Assembly (NCBI RefSeq): GCF_036924595.1
Contig: NZ_JAZHRV010000001.1
Span: 7,777,501-7,841,500 of the forward strand
Reading direction: 5' to 3'
Length of the DNA: 64,000 nucleotides
DNA from: Bradyrhizobium algeriense
GTDB lineage: Bacteria; Pseudomonadota; Alphaproteobacteria; Rhizobiales; Xanthobacteraceae
A program made the position numbers and the translations under genes. The stretch's first letter is position 1; every line of letters starts with the position of its first letter. The notes beneath the pieces are model-generated. The model saw only the letters and a program-made list of their open reading frames with translations, did not search any database and had not been told where the DNA came from. Shown here one piece after another: positions 8,380 through 17,201 of this stretch.

Positions 8380-8461
8380 GTTGCACAAGTCAAGATTAAT
8401 GCAACACTGGTAGACATAAGTCTTCGCAACGGCTTTGACCGTTGCATAAGTCTGTTGCAAA
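8380..8461. promoter_or_regulatory. Putative resolvase site (res-like) and divergent promoter region
   Basis: The gap before the resolvase gene holds several short inverted and direct repeats. GTTGCA at 8380-8385 pairs with TGCAAC at 8400-8405, and GCAACGG at 8426-8432 pairs with CCGTTGC at 8439-8445. The word ATAAGTCT occurs twice (near 8416 and 8445), with ACAAGTCA near 8385. Tn3-type resolvases bind three inverted subsites directly upstream of their gene, which fits this arrangement. Confidence 0.45.
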
Positions 8462-9042
8462 TTGGCAGTGTTGAAATACGGCTATGCCCGCGTCTCTACC
8501 ACCGAGCAGGATCATGCTGGGCAAGTCGATGCGCTAAAGGCCGCTAGCGCTGTCAAGGCCTTCAGCGAAAAGATAAGCGGGATAAGGGCGGACCGGCCAC
8601 AGCTCGCCCGTGCGATTGCCGCGCTCGACCAGGGCGATGTGTTAGCAGTCACGCGGATTGACCGCCTGGCGCCTTCGGCGCGTGATCTTCTTAACATCGT
8701 GCATGACATCGAGGCGAGGGCGCGACCTTCGAGTCGTTGACCGAGCCTTGGGCCAACACGAACTCACCGCAAGCCGCGGCTATGCTGACGATGCTTTCGG
8801 CTTTCGCCCAGCTCGAACGCGCATTTATCTTGGCCAGGACGAAAGAGGGCAGGGAGCGCGCGCGGATTTTAGGCCGAAGCTTCGGGCCCAAGTTCAAGCT
8901 CAGCCAGCAGCAGATCGCGCACGCGCGGGATCTGCAAGGTGAAGGGCGCGGCCTGCGGGAGATTAGTGCGCTGCTTGGTTGTCATGCCTCAACCATATCG
9001 CGCGCCCTGCAAATTCAAAAAGAAGAGGAGGAAATCGCATGA
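8462..9042 (+). pseudogene. Serine resolvase/invertase, frameshifted
   Basis: A small serine recombinase read in two frames. The N-terminal part has the catalytic YARVSTTEQDHAGQ motif and the RIDRLAPSARDLL helix. After about codon 90 the frame shifts, and the protein continues ATFESLTEPWANT, then MLTMLSAFAQLERAFILARTKEG and a C-terminal helix-turn-helix (LREISALLGCHASTISRAL). All parts of a Tn3-family resolvase are present except a single reading frame. The shift lies near 8720-8735. The start is a TTG at 8462. The stop overlaps the WGR gene by ATGA. Confidence 0.75.
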
Positions 9043-9263
9043 CCGCAATCATGCTCACCCGTGTTGACCATCACTACAACATGGCACGGTATTACAAGCT
9101 AGATATTCAGCCTACGCTGTTTGGCGAGTGCTCCCTTGTGCGAGAATGGGGGCGCATTGGGCGTGCTGGCACAGTTCGGATTGAAGCGTATTCGTCCCGC
9201 GGCCTGGCCGACATCGCCATGATCTCAAAATGGGCGCAGAAGCGAAAGCGCGGCTACCGCTAG
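9039..9263 (+). CDS. WGR domain protein
   Basis: A 74-residue protein that is essentially one WGR domain: NMARYYKLDIQPTLFG, then REWGRIGRAGTVRIE, with the Trp-Gly-Arg signature. WGR domains occur in PARPs and in many short bacterial proteins near DNA-processing genes, and probably bind nucleic acid. The start overlaps the resolvase stop (ATGA), so it was probably made by coupled translation. It is common as a small protein on plasmids and genomic islands. Confidence 0.8.
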   Translation: MTAIMLTRVDHHYNMARYYKLDIQPTLFGECSLVREWGRIGRAGTVRIEAYSSRGLADIAMISKWAQKRKRGYR

Positions 9264-9507
9264 ACGATTGATCCTGGCTTACCTCAGCAAAGCGTGTCGA
9301 GAGAGCGGAAATTTGAAACGTAGCGCCAGCTTCTTGCTTAATCCACCGTCTCCCGGCGGGGCTGACAGAGTAGTCTCGCCCAGGCTGAGGCTAGGCACAA
9401 CCGAATCGATTTTCCAATAACCTTTAGGTATAAAAGTGTGTCCTGTTCTCGGAATAGTAGGTAAAGATCGGCCTGATTTGTCGGATGCCAAGGTGCCCTA
9501 GAGGGCG

Positions 9508-10197
9508 ATGGAGGATGATGTGAACGACTTTGAGCAGCAGCCATTTGCGGATGCAGAATTTGCAGAAAATCCTGAGCAGCGTTGTCCTTGTATCCTCTTG
9601 CTGGACACCTCCACGTCGATGCGTGGCGAGCCAATTCGGCAGCTCAATGAAGGGCTCTTGGCGTTCAAGGAAGACTTGCAGAACGATCCAATGGCCGCCA
9701 AACGAGTTGAACTCGCTATCGTGACCTTCGGCCCAGTCGAGACCCGGGCTGATTTCAAGACGGTTGACGGCTATTTTCCAGAGATGCTTGAAGCAAGCGG
9801 CGCCACGCCGATGGGCGAAGCCATTGTCCAAGCACTCGACATGCTACGTGCACGTAAAGACCGCTATCGCGCAAATGGCATCAAATACAATCGGCCCTGG
9901 ATTTTCTTGATCACGGACGGGGCGCCTACCGACAGTTGGCAAGAAGCCAAACACCGCGTCCATGAGAGTGAAGGGCGCAAAGAAGTTCTCTTCTATGCGG
10001 TTGGGGTCGAGGGCGCGGACCTGTCAATCTTGTCGCAGATTGCAGTACGGCAACCGCTCAAACTTAAGGGACTGGCTTTCCGCGAACTGTTCTTATGGTT
10101 GTCGGGTTCGCTAAGCGCGGTGTCCAAATCGGGCCCTGACGACGAGCCGCCATTGGTCAATCCCACGGCTCCGAACGGTTGGGCCTTTGCCGGCTAA
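9508..10197 (+). CDS. TerY-like von Willebrand factor A protein
   Basis: A 229-residue cytoplasmic vWA domain. The metal-ion-dependent adhesion site is intact: DTSTSM at residues 33-38, TP in [10 protein letters not shown] near residue 105, and ITDGAPTD near 145. The shape matches TerY. It is the first gene of a three-gene row with a PP2C phosphatase and a kinase, a set described by Anantharaman, Iyer and Aravind as the TerY-P triad. The vWA protein is thought to act as a metal-dependent scaffold controlled by phosphorylation. It overlaps the phosphatase gene by 11 bases. Confidence 0.85.
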   Translation: MEDDVNDFEQQPFADAEFAENPEQRCPCILLLDTSTSMRGEPIRQLNEGLLAFKEDLQNDPMAAKRVELAIVTFGPVETRADFKTVDGYFPEMLEASGATPMGEAIVQALDMLRARKDRYRANGIKYNRPWIFLITDGAPTDSWQEAKHRVHESEGRKEVLFYAVGVEGADLSILSQIAVRQPLKLKGLAFRELFLWLSGSLSAVSKSGPDDEPPLVNPTAPNGWAFAG

Positions 10198-10948
10198 TCC
10201 CACCCGCTGGCGTTGGGCTGCTGCTTCCAGAACTGGCACATCCCACCTGCGGGCGGGGACCAGGAAGCAAGATGCTTATTCGGTCTCCAGCCTCCCGGAA
10301 AACGCAATTTGCGTCGTCGTCGCAGACGGCGCTGGCAGCGCGAGTCATGGCGGGGAGGGGGCTTCGCTCGTCTGCCGCTCTCTCATGGTCAAAATGCGGG
10401 CGTGGTTGACGCCCGGTCAGGCCTTGCCAAACGACGAGCAGATTATGGGCTGGCTCGACGAACTGCGCGACCAACTCGCCAAGGCTGCAACCAAGAGAGG
10501 CCTTACACGCCGGCAGTTTGCAGCGACTCTGGTTTTGCTCGTGGTGAAGGATGGTCAGCTCCTCTCTCTTCAGGTTGGTGACAGCGCTCTGGTCGGGCGC
10601 CGTGCTGGCATATGGGAGGCGATCTGCTGGCCCGAGAATGGCGAATTTGCATCTTCAACTTTTTTCGTTACGGACGATCCGGAAGTGCGGCTCCGGACAG
10701 CTAGACTGCCGCTAGAGCACGATGCATTCGCTCTCTTTTCGGACGGAATTGAAAATCTCGCACTTGAGCACGCCACAGTTCAGCCTCACGCTCGCTTTTT
10801 CGAGCCGATGATCCGGCCGGTCGATCAGTCGCCAGAGAGCGGCAGACTCACGAAACTGTCGCTGGCGCTGGGGCAATATCTCGATAGTCCCCCTGTCTGC
10901 GACCGAACCGACGACGACAAAACGCTCGTCTTGCTTTCGGGTGTCTGA
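10187..10948 (+). CDS. PP2C-family Ser/Thr protein phosphatase
   Basis: A 253-residue PP2C-like phosphatase. Metal-binding motifs are [18 protein letters not shown] (residues about 43-60), [12 protein letters not shown] near 190 and [11 protein letters not shown] at the end. The start is a TTG at 10187, inside the end of the vWA gene; the frame gives no better upstream choice. It is expected to reverse phosphorylation by the kinase that follows two bases later. It is shorter than many PP2C proteins but keeps the expected Asp residues. Confidence 0.85.
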   Translation: MPANPTRWRWAAASRTGTSHLRAGTRKQDAYSVSSLPENAICVVVADGAGSASHGGEGASLVCRSLMVKMRAWLTPGQALPNDEQIMGWLDELRDQLAKAATKRGLTRRQFAATLVLLVVKDGQLLSLQVGDSALVGRRAGIWEAICWPENGEFASSTFFVTDDPEVRLRTARLPLEHDAFALFSDGIENLALEHATVQPHARFFEPMIRPVDQSPESGRLTKLSLALGQYLDSPPVCDRTDDDKTLVLLSGV

Positions 10949-10950
10949 TT

Positions 10951-13095
10951 ATGCAGTCGGTCAAGATCGGGGGCAAAACATACAAGCTAGGCAAACTGGT
11001 AGGCAAAGGCGGTGAAGGCGAAGTCTTTCTCGTCGAAAATCTGCCCGATCAGGCTGTGAAGATTTACAAGGACAGCTTGCGTGGTAGTCGCGAGCCGAAG
11101 GTCCGCGCCATGGTCAACGGCGCGCTCGCGGCATCTACGGAACTGGTAGCATTCCCTTCGGAAATCATCACCGATCTGACGGGTGGCTTCCGGGGTTTTA
11201 CGATGCGGTTGGTCAAAGCTTTTTGGCCAATGCATGAACTCTATAGCCCGAAGTCCCGCAAGCTTCGATATCCCAAAGCGGATTACCGGCACCTCATTCA
11301 CGCCGCACTCAACGTCGCGCGGGCTGTAGGAACAATCCATCAAACGGGATGCGTCATCGGTGACTTTAACCATTCTGGTGTGCTCGTTTCAGAAGGGGCC
11401 ACCGTTGCGTTGATCGACGCCGATAGCTTCCAGTTTACTATCAACGGGCGTGCTTACCCCTGCGTGGTGGGTGTTCCAGACTTTACGCCCCCTGAATTGC
11501 AAGGGCGCGACTTAAAGACCGTCACCAGAACGAAGGCTCAGGACCATTTCGGGCTAGCCGTCGCCATTTTTCAGCTTTTGGCGATGGGCAAGCATCCTTA
11601 TGCGGGACGATTCGCGGGGCCAGACCTCACGATGGGCGAAGCCATTGCGCAGAACCGCTTCGCATTTTCGATCGTCCGCCAGGCGCAAACCCGCACCACA
11701 CCGCCACCTGGCTCCATCACCCTCAAAGATTTTCCGGCGCCGATTGGGCAAGCATTCGAGGCAGCATTCGGATTAGAGCCTGCGGCACGACCCGATGCCG
11801 CAACTTGGGTTTCATTGCTCAAAGACTTTGAAGCCAAGCTTAGCCATTGCACGAAGGTCAAGACTCACTACTACCCATCCGCCGCGCACGAGTGTGTTTG
11901 GTGTCGCCTGACTGTCCAATCAGGCGTCGACATGTTCCCAGACTTTCTGGGTGGCGACACTCCCGTTCCACCAACCGGGACTTTCGACGTCGAGCGCATT
12001 TGGGCTCAGATTCGCGCGGTCTCCTTACCTCAGCCCGCAAGTCTCATTCCCAAATGGGTCGGCACATTCGGCACGGACGGCGCCATTGCGAGTGCCAAGC
12101 GCGACGTCATGGCAAACAAGGCGGCAGGGGTGGCTGCGCTCATCGCTGCCGGAGCGGGGCTGGTCATTCTTTCTCCTCTAGCAATTGTCTGGCTGGGGCT
12201 TGGCGCCTTTGGTCTGTACAAGCTGTTTGGTGGGGGTATCGATGCGGGACCGTTCAGGAGCGCGTTTACGCTCGCTGACCAACGGGCGCGGGAAGCGGAA
12301 ACCGCCTTTCTGCAGCGTATCGGCCTCACCGAGCTATACGGCGTTCGCGACGACCTCGACACGTGGATTGCTCAGTACCGCCAGCTCGATACAAGCCTCA
12401 ACCGTGACTTAGCGAACCTAAGATCGACCAGAGAGGCGCGACAGCGCGACGCTTTTCTCGATCGCTTCCCGATTCGAGCCGCGAAGATCTCGGGTATAGG
12501 GCCGGCTAAAACTGCCACCCTTGCTTCGTTTGGTATCGAAACCGCTGCTGACGTGAACGAAACCGCAGTGCGGGCCGTTCCAGGCTTTGGCGAGGCCATG
12601 ACCGCCAAGATGATGTCCTGGCGGCGTGCACATGAGGCTAGGTTTCGATACGACCCGGCACCCAGCCCATCTGATGCACAGGCGGAGAACGCCGTTCGGT
12701 CAGCCTGGGCCGTCAAGCGAGCCGATCTGCAATCCAAGATAAATTCAGGCCTCGCTGCCCTTCAGTCAGGCCCACAGCGCGTCGCGATACGCGCCCAGAC
12801 AGTCGATCAGCCGCTCATGGCCGCTCTTGGTGAGCGCTCGAAGGCCGCTCATAACCTTCAGCTGCTCGGCGTGCCTGTTCCATTCTCCGCGCCCGTCACA
12901 ATAACTCGAAAGGCGACGGCAACCCCGGCGGCGCCGCCTTCGACACCCGCGACTGCAACAACATCTCAAGGAGTGCCGAACTGTCCACGGTGTGGCTCAC
13001 CGATGAGGCGTCGGCTTGCCCGGCGCGGGCGGCAGGCGGGCCGAAGCTTTTGGGGATGTAGCCGTTATCCAGCTTGCACCGGCTCGCGCAACTAG
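10951..13095 (+). CDS. TerY-P type protein kinase with HhH and zinc-ribbon domains
   Basis: A 714-residue protein. An N-terminal kinase domain has a glycine loop GKGGEGEVF (residues 18-26), the ATP-binding Lys in QAVKIYK, a catalytic loop written GDFNHSGVLV and a DFG-equivalent IDADSFQF, the variant form typical of triad kinases. Two close membrane spans follow at about 393-432, then a coiled region, a helix-hairpin-helix (ISGIGPAKTATLASFG, about 512) and a topoisomerase-like zinc ribbon at the C-terminus (CPRCGSPM ... GCSRYPAC). It is the last gene of the vWA/PP2C/kinase row. The DNA-binding tail suggests action on or near DNA. Confidence 0.88.
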   Translation: MQSVKIGGKTYKLGKLVGKGGEGEVFLVENLPDQAVKIYKDSLRGSREPKVRAMVNGALAASTELVAFPSEIITDLTGGFRGFTMRLVKAFWPMHELYSPKSRKLRYPKADYRHLIHAALNVARAVGTIHQTGCVIGDFNHSGVLVSEGATVALIDADSFQFTINGRAYPCVVGVPDFTPPELQGRDLKTVTRTKAQDHFGLAVAIFQLLAMGKHPYAGRFAGPDLTMGEAIAQNRFAFSIVRQAQTRTTPPPGSITLKDFPAPIGQAFEAAFGLEPAARPDAATWVSLLKDFEAKLSHCTKVKTHYYPSAAHECVWCRLTVQSGVDMFPDFLGGDTPVPPTGTFDVERIWAQIRAVSLPQPASLIPKWVGTFGTDGAIASAKRDVMANKAAGVAALIAAGAGLVILSPLAIVWLGLGAFGLYKLFGGGIDAGPFRSAFTLADQRAREAETAFLQRIGLTELYGVRDDLDTWIAQYRQLDTSLNRDLANLRSTREARQRDAFLDRFPIRAAKISGIGPAKTATLASFGIETAADVNETAVRAVPGFGEAMTAKMMSWRRAHEARFRYDPAPSPSDAQAENAVRSAWAVKRADLQSKINSGLAALQSGPQRVAIRAQTVDQPLMAALGERSKAAHNLQLLGVPVPFSAPVTITRKATATPAAPPSTPATATTSQGVPNCPRCGSPMRRRLARRGRQAGRSFWGCSRYPACTGSRN

Positions 13096-13126
13096 GATTG
13101 TCGAGAGCGCTCGTTCGCAGGGCAGC

Positions 13127-14188
13127 CTAGCGGCCTGCCCGCAACGCCGCGGTGTCGATCCACGCGCCAATGTTTTTGTGACCTTCCTCGGCAACGTAGT
13201 CGTAAATGGCCGTGACGTTGGAAAGCGGCACAAGAAAGCCGACCTTTGGCGGGTTCGCCTGCATGTATTTCGGCAGCGGCACGGGTGAGCTGAACTTGCT
13301 GTACTTCTCCCACTGCCACTCCCAGGTCGTCTGCCCGTATTGCACGACCTGCCGTAACACGCGCTCATAGAGGAAATAGACGCCCTGCTTGGGGCAGCCG
13401 ACGGCCATGAAGTCGAGAGGATTATCGCCGTGGACACCGGGCGCCAGGCGCTGATGGTGCCTCAGGCTGTTGATGTGGACCGCGAGCAGGCCCTTCTTGT
13501 CGATGACCGACCGTGCGATTTCATACCTGACCCAGGGCCGGCTCCAGGTCTCGCTACCTACGAGGACGCAGACCGCGGAAGCGTGGGCCATGCCGCTACG
13601 GATCAGGTTTTTTAGACCTTCCGGGTTCTTGCGCTGGACGGATTCCCATAGGGAGCGATCGAAGAACTGGCGCTTGTCCTCCCGGCCGGGGGCATTGATC
13701 TTCCAGGCGTTGCGCACGTTATTGACGCGGAGGATGTCGGCGTAGTGGAAGGAGAAGAACCCCTTCCGCTTGATCGTTGCCGGCGCGTAGATGGGCGCCG
13801 GCCTGGCTGGCGCTACCGGTGGAGCAACGAGGTCAAATAGCCTGGGAAGGGGCCTGGAGGGCGTTGCCGGCGGAGCAATCAGGTCGGCAAACGTCGTAGA
13901 AGGGGAGAAGGGGTTCTGGGCCAGCGCGTTGGTGGAGGGGGTGGACGGCGCGAACGGCGAGAACAAGCCCGACAGCGCGTTTGGCGGAGGCGAAGACGGC
14001 TGTCCAATCATGCCGAGCAACCCCGCCAGAGCGTTTTGCGGTGGTGGCGTCGGGGCAGGTGGAGGATTAAAGAGAGAACCAAATTCAGTGCTGCGCAGCA
14101 GCGAGCCAAAAGGCGATTCCGGCTTGGGCAGCGTCGAATTGCCGAGCAGCGCGTTTACCAACGCATTTTTATCATAAGAGTTTGTCAT
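13127..14188 (-). CDS. TIR-like (DUF1863/ThsB-type) protein with proline-rich N-terminus
   Basis: A 353-residue protein. Residues 1-140 are low-complexity and rich in Pro, Ala and the word NAL (ALAGLLG, ALSGLFS, ALAQNPF), like a disordered multi-repeat linker. Residues about 143-250 look like the TIR-like DUF1863 domain: GFFSFHYADILRVNNVRNAW, SGMAHASAVCVLVGSETW, then WVRYEIARSV with the conserved Trp and Glu region. In Thoeris, proteins with this domain make NAD-derived signals after phage infection. It overlaps by 17 bases with a small membrane protein upstream, which may be its effector. Confidence 0.75.
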   Translation of the reverse strand: MTNSYDKNALVNALLGNSTLPKPESPFGSLLRSTEFGSLFNPPPAPTPPPQNALAGLLGMIGQPSSPPPNALSGLFSPFAPSTPSTNALAQNPFSPSTTFADLIAPPATPSRPLPRLFDLVAPPVAPARPAPIYAPATIKRKGFFSFHYADILRVNNVRNAWKINAPGREDKRQFFDRSLWESVQRKNPEGLKNLIRSGMAHASAVCVLVGSETWSRPWVRYEIARSVIDKKGLLAVHINSLRHHQRLAPGVHGDNPLDFMAVGCPKQGVYFLYERVLRQVVQYGQTTWEWQWEKYSKFSSPVPLPKYMQANPPKVGFLVPLSNVTAIYDYVAEEGHKNIGAWIDTAALRAGR

Positions 14189-14612
14189 AGACCTGCCTTG
14201 CAATGGCTACCGCCGCGACCGCCACGATTGCGAGCGGCAGGTAGAATCCTGCGACCGACCAGCTGAAGAACGCAGACCAGTATGGCGAAACCGGGTTGGC
14301 CCTGTTGCCCATGCTGAAGGTCGGCGGCGTGTCCCAGCCTTCCGCGGTAACCGCGTCGAACCTCTCCCGGAATCGGCGCTCCAGCTGGAGATACCGGGCG
14401 TCCAGGAATGAGAAGGACAAGATCGGCACCAGCGTCAGCAGCGCCACGATCGGGCGCTGCAGCGTGATGGCGAAGCCTGCTACCGCAACCGAGATGGTGA
14501 CGCAGTAGTTCTTCAGGGTGGCGCATTGCGACGACATGCGGCCAACCACCGCCTGGATCATCTCCAGGTGTTTCAACCTCAGGTCAGCAATTTTCTCGGG
14601 GGACAGCGGCAT
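14172..14612 (-). CDS. Small integral membrane protein paired with TIR-like gene
   Basis: A 146-residue protein with a polar N-terminus (KIADLRLKHLEMIQAVVGRM) and two close spans (YCVTISVAVAGFAITL; IVALLTLVPILSFSFLDARYL). A polar loop with QLERRFRERFDAV and a C-terminal span (FFSWSVAGFYLPLAIVAVAAVAIA) follow. The helix-span-span layout resembles small membrane proteins encoded next to bacterial TIR and nucleotide-signalling proteins. The 17-base overlap with the TIR-like gene points to coupled expression. A role as a membrane effector is inference. Confidence 0.65.
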   Translation of the reverse strand: MPLSPEKIADLRLKHLEMIQAVVGRMSSQCATLKNYCVTISVAVAGFAITLQRPIVALLTLVPILSFSFLDARYLQLERRFRERFDAVTAEGWDTPPTFSMGNRANPVSPYWSAFFSWSVAGFYLPLAIVAVAAVAIARQVYDKLL

Positions 14613-14683
14613 GCTGCACTTTAGAACAAAGACGGAACCGCGCCAATGCCCGGTTCTGGGCTTATCCAGCGGAATCTAAAGCA

Positions 14684-14717
14684 AAGGGCCCGGGAGCAAA
14701 TGCTCTACCGGGCCCTT
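14684..14717. repeat. Inverted repeat between divergent genes
   Basis: AAGGGCCCGG at 14684-14693 and CCGGGCCCTT at 14708-14717 form a perfect 10-base stem, with an extra GAGC/GCTC pairing inside. It lies between the starts of the divergent membrane-protein and Abi genes. It has no U run on either strand, so an operator or RNA hairpin is more likely than a terminator. A TATATAGT box at about 14770 could be the -10 of the Abi gene. Confidence 0.5.
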
Positions 14718-14818
14718 AAAAAGCTTGCCCCGAAGGTATGCAAGCGCAGGGACCAAACGGGGCGTACCTGTATATAGTAGGGTATGAAGGGGAAAAGTTC
14801 AAGGGTTTTCAGGGGGCC

Positions 14819-15499
14819 ATGCCGACATTTGTAGATGCCATTTCGGCTGACCGTCTCAGCACTTACCGGCTATGGGCCGGCCAGGATGATGCTCTCGCCC
14901 GCCGACTATACACCTTTAATGTCCAGCTGTCAGAGGCGCTGTACGGGCCCCTACATATGCTCGAGGTGGCGATTCGCAATGTCGCCGATCGCAAACTGAG
15001 TGCGGTCTATGGCTTAGACTGGATGGATGACCCCCAGGCCCTGCGCCACCACTACCAGCAGGACTGCGTGGTTAAAGCCCGTGACCAGCTGGCACGCAAC
15101 CGCAAAGCCGGCACTCACGGCCAGATGGTGGCCGAGCTCAATTTCGGCTTCTGGAGTTCGCTTTTCGGTAGGCACAGCAATCACCTCTGGCAACATTTGC
15201 GCCCGATCTTCCAGACCACCGGCATCCAGCGGAAAGACATCGCTCTCCAGCTCGAAAATTTTCGGGCCTTGCGAAACCGCGTCGCCCATTACGAGCCGAT
15301 CCTGGGGCTTCCGCTGGCCCAGCGGTACGCCGACATCATCACCTTGACCGGTTGGCTGTCTCCCAGCGCCGCCGCGTGGACAAACGGGGCTTCGAAGTGG
15401 AACGACCTTTATCCCGGCGTCCCTATTCTCATCGTTGATCCGGCGACAAATTTAACGCGGGTTTCAGATGGGGTCCTGCAATTCCTGCCGGCGATGTGA
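14819..15499 (+). CDS. Abi_2/AbiD-like HEPN family protein
   Basis: A 226-residue protein of the abortive-infection Abi_2-like family. It begins FVDAISADRLSTYRLWAG, continues LSEALYGPLHMLEVAIRNVA and NFGFWSSLFG, and carries LRNRVAHYEPI, the R-x4-H motif of HEPN ribonucleases. In such families the HEPN pair cuts RNA during phage infection. I chose the ATG at 14819 because family members start close to this motif and GGGGG lies upstream; a start at 14738 would add 27 residues. It stands next to two TIR genes. Confidence 0.75.
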   Translation: MPTFVDAISADRLSTYRLWAGQDDALARRLYTFNVQLSEALYGPLHMLEVAIRNVADRKLSAVYGLDWMDDPQALRHHYQQDCVVKARDQLARNRKAGTHGQMVAELNFGFWSSLFGRHSNHLWQHLRPIFQTTGIQRKDIALQLENFRALRNRVAHYEPILGLPLAQRYADIITLTGWLSPSAAAWTNGASKWNDLYPGVPILIVDPATNLTRVSDGVLQFLPAM

Positions 15500-15600
15500 T
15501 TCGTCGATTTCCGGATCGTGATGCAAGGCAGAAAGGGACTATCGCAACGGACCCTTCCGCTGTTTCATGAAACAGCGATTCTCGGCGGAGAGGTTTGCCA

Positions 15601-16803
15601 GTGATTAGATTTTCAATGGGTGGCAAGGCGCTCGATCCCAGCAACCTCAAGGACGCCGTCATGGCATCGGTGTTGGAGAGTGTTCGCGAACATATTCGCG
15701 AGAAAGTTGGCAACATCCGCGATCCGGATACAGGGGAATTCCCGACGATCGTTGTTCGTGGCAACAGCCTCGACGATCTGAAAATCCACGTCGAAGGCTC
15801 GCCAGCCCTTGTTGCGCTGGTCAACGAGCGGCTGGGGGGCGAATCAATGGCTGAAACCGGCGCGGCACCAGAAAGCCACCCGCGCGTCTTTATCAGTTAT
15901 ACGTCCGACGACATTGACATCGCGCGACGAGTCGCCGAGGCGCTGGAGGGCGCCGGCATCGAAGTGTGGTGGGACAAATGGTGCATTTCGACCGGCGACT
16001 GCCTTCGTCAGAAAATCGACGAGGGAATAGCCGGCTGCACGCACTTTTTGGCATTGCTGACGCCGCGTTCGATCAAGAAGCCTTGGGTCAATCAGGAAAT
16101 GGATGCCGCCCTGGTTCGCAAGCTGAATGACCAATGCCGCTTTCTTCCCGTTCGTCATGACCTTCCAGCGTCCGAACTACCGCCCTTGCTGTCGGGCATT
16201 GCCTCCGCGGCGATTACAACCGGTGCCGACATCGCCCAGTTGATCAATGATATTCACGGTGTAACCCGAAAGCCCCCACGCGGACCGGCGCCCGCGGCGG
16301 TGCTAACCAGTCAGGCATCACAAACCGGCTACTCGGCGGCTGCCAATACGATTGCTCGCTACTTCGTGAAAAAATCCAAAGACGGCCTATTCGGCGATCC
16401 GATCTGCGAAGTCGAGGATCTCGCCAAGGAACTAGGCCTCAGCGTCGAAGACACTGAAGATGCCCTTCATGAGCTTTCGGGCTTTCTACGGATTTCGACT
16501 GGCTCCGTCCTGGTCGAAGGGGCGCTTTTCGCTGAATTCGACCGTTACTGGAAAGCTTGGAACACGGCCGATGATGCGCTCCGGTTGGCGGCCGACGTCA
16601 TGAGCGACCCGAAGTTTCCCGATAACTGCGAAGAAATCGCAAAGCGATATGAATGGGAGCCACGCCGGTTGAACTCGACCACTTATTATTTGCTAGAGCG
16701 GTCTCTCATTGTGGACTACCAGGGCATCGGCACCGCGCCGTGGGCCGTTTTTCGAATCGTCGGCAACCAGAACATGCGGCGATTTGTGAAGAGCCGAGCT
16801 TGA
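15601..16803 (+). CDS. TIR domain protein with N- and C-terminal extensions
   Basis: A 400-residue protein starting at GTG 15601, seven bases after GGAGAGG. Residues 1-85 are a small alpha-beta region (VMASVLESVREHIREKV). Residues about 95-220 are a TIR domain: RVFISYTSDDIDIARRVAEAL, EVWWDKWCIS, THFLALLTPRSI and WVNQEMDAAL, where the Glu is the expected NADase residue. Residues about 240-400 form a helical region with a winged-helix look (VEDLAKELGLSVEDTEDALHEL). TIR proteins of this kind degrade NAD or make NAD-derived signals in defence. The exact role of the C-terminus is unknown. Confidence 0.85.
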   Translation: MIRFSMGGKALDPSNLKDAVMASVLESVREHIREKVGNIRDPDTGEFPTIVVRGNSLDDLKIHVEGSPALVALVNERLGGESMAETGAAPESHPRVFISYTSDDIDIARRVAEALEGAGIEVWWDKWCISTGDCLRQKIDEGIAGCTHFLALLTPRSIKKPWVNQEMDAALVRKLNDQCRFLPVRHDLPASELPPLLSGIASAAITTGADIAQLINDIHGVTRKPPRGPAPAAVLTSQASQTGYSAAANTIARYFVKKSKDGLFGDPICEVEDLAKELGLSVEDTEDALHELSGFLRISTGSVLVEGALFAEFDRYWKAWNTADDALRLAADVMSDPKFPDNCEEIAKRYEWEPRRLNSTTYYLLERSLIVDYQGIGTAPWAVFRIVGNQNMRRFVKSRA

Positions 16804-17201
16804 AAATATTCTGGTCACCGAAAGGGACGACCCTGGCAAGATCGGCGCCCGGAGCGTTGAGGCGGCTCTGCCGCAGGCATGATCAGGCTTGCAGCACTCA
16901 CGCGCTCGCCCAAACTTCAAGCCGCTGATGCCCGCCACGCACAAGGTGATAGTTGGCTGCCGCCATCACCTCCGCCAATCGCGGCTCCACCCCGTCGGCA
17001 CCACCGGTAACGCCAGTTCCCGCCATGCCGTTGGCCACGGTGCGGCAGCGGCGGAGACGTACACGTACACGCTTGTGCGCGCGTTGCAGGCGCTGCTCAC
17101 CCTGGATAAGTTGGCCTTTTGTACGTGAGTCGCGGTAGACGGCTTTCTGCCGATCTGATGCTGCGTCAGCTGCGGGTCCGATATGATCAATCATGAGCCG
17201 T
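16804..17201. other. No supported gene
   Basis: About 400 bases between the TIR gene and the end of the helicase gene. A minus-strand frame at 16898-17194 is open, but it is arginine-rich and shows no ribosome site or recognisable domain. It may be gene debris. Confidence 0.4.

Noticed and set aside
16898..17194. Minus-strand 98-residue frame between the TIR and helicase genes
   Set aside because: Arginine-rich, no ribosome site and no recognised domain. Two other frames overlap it equally well.
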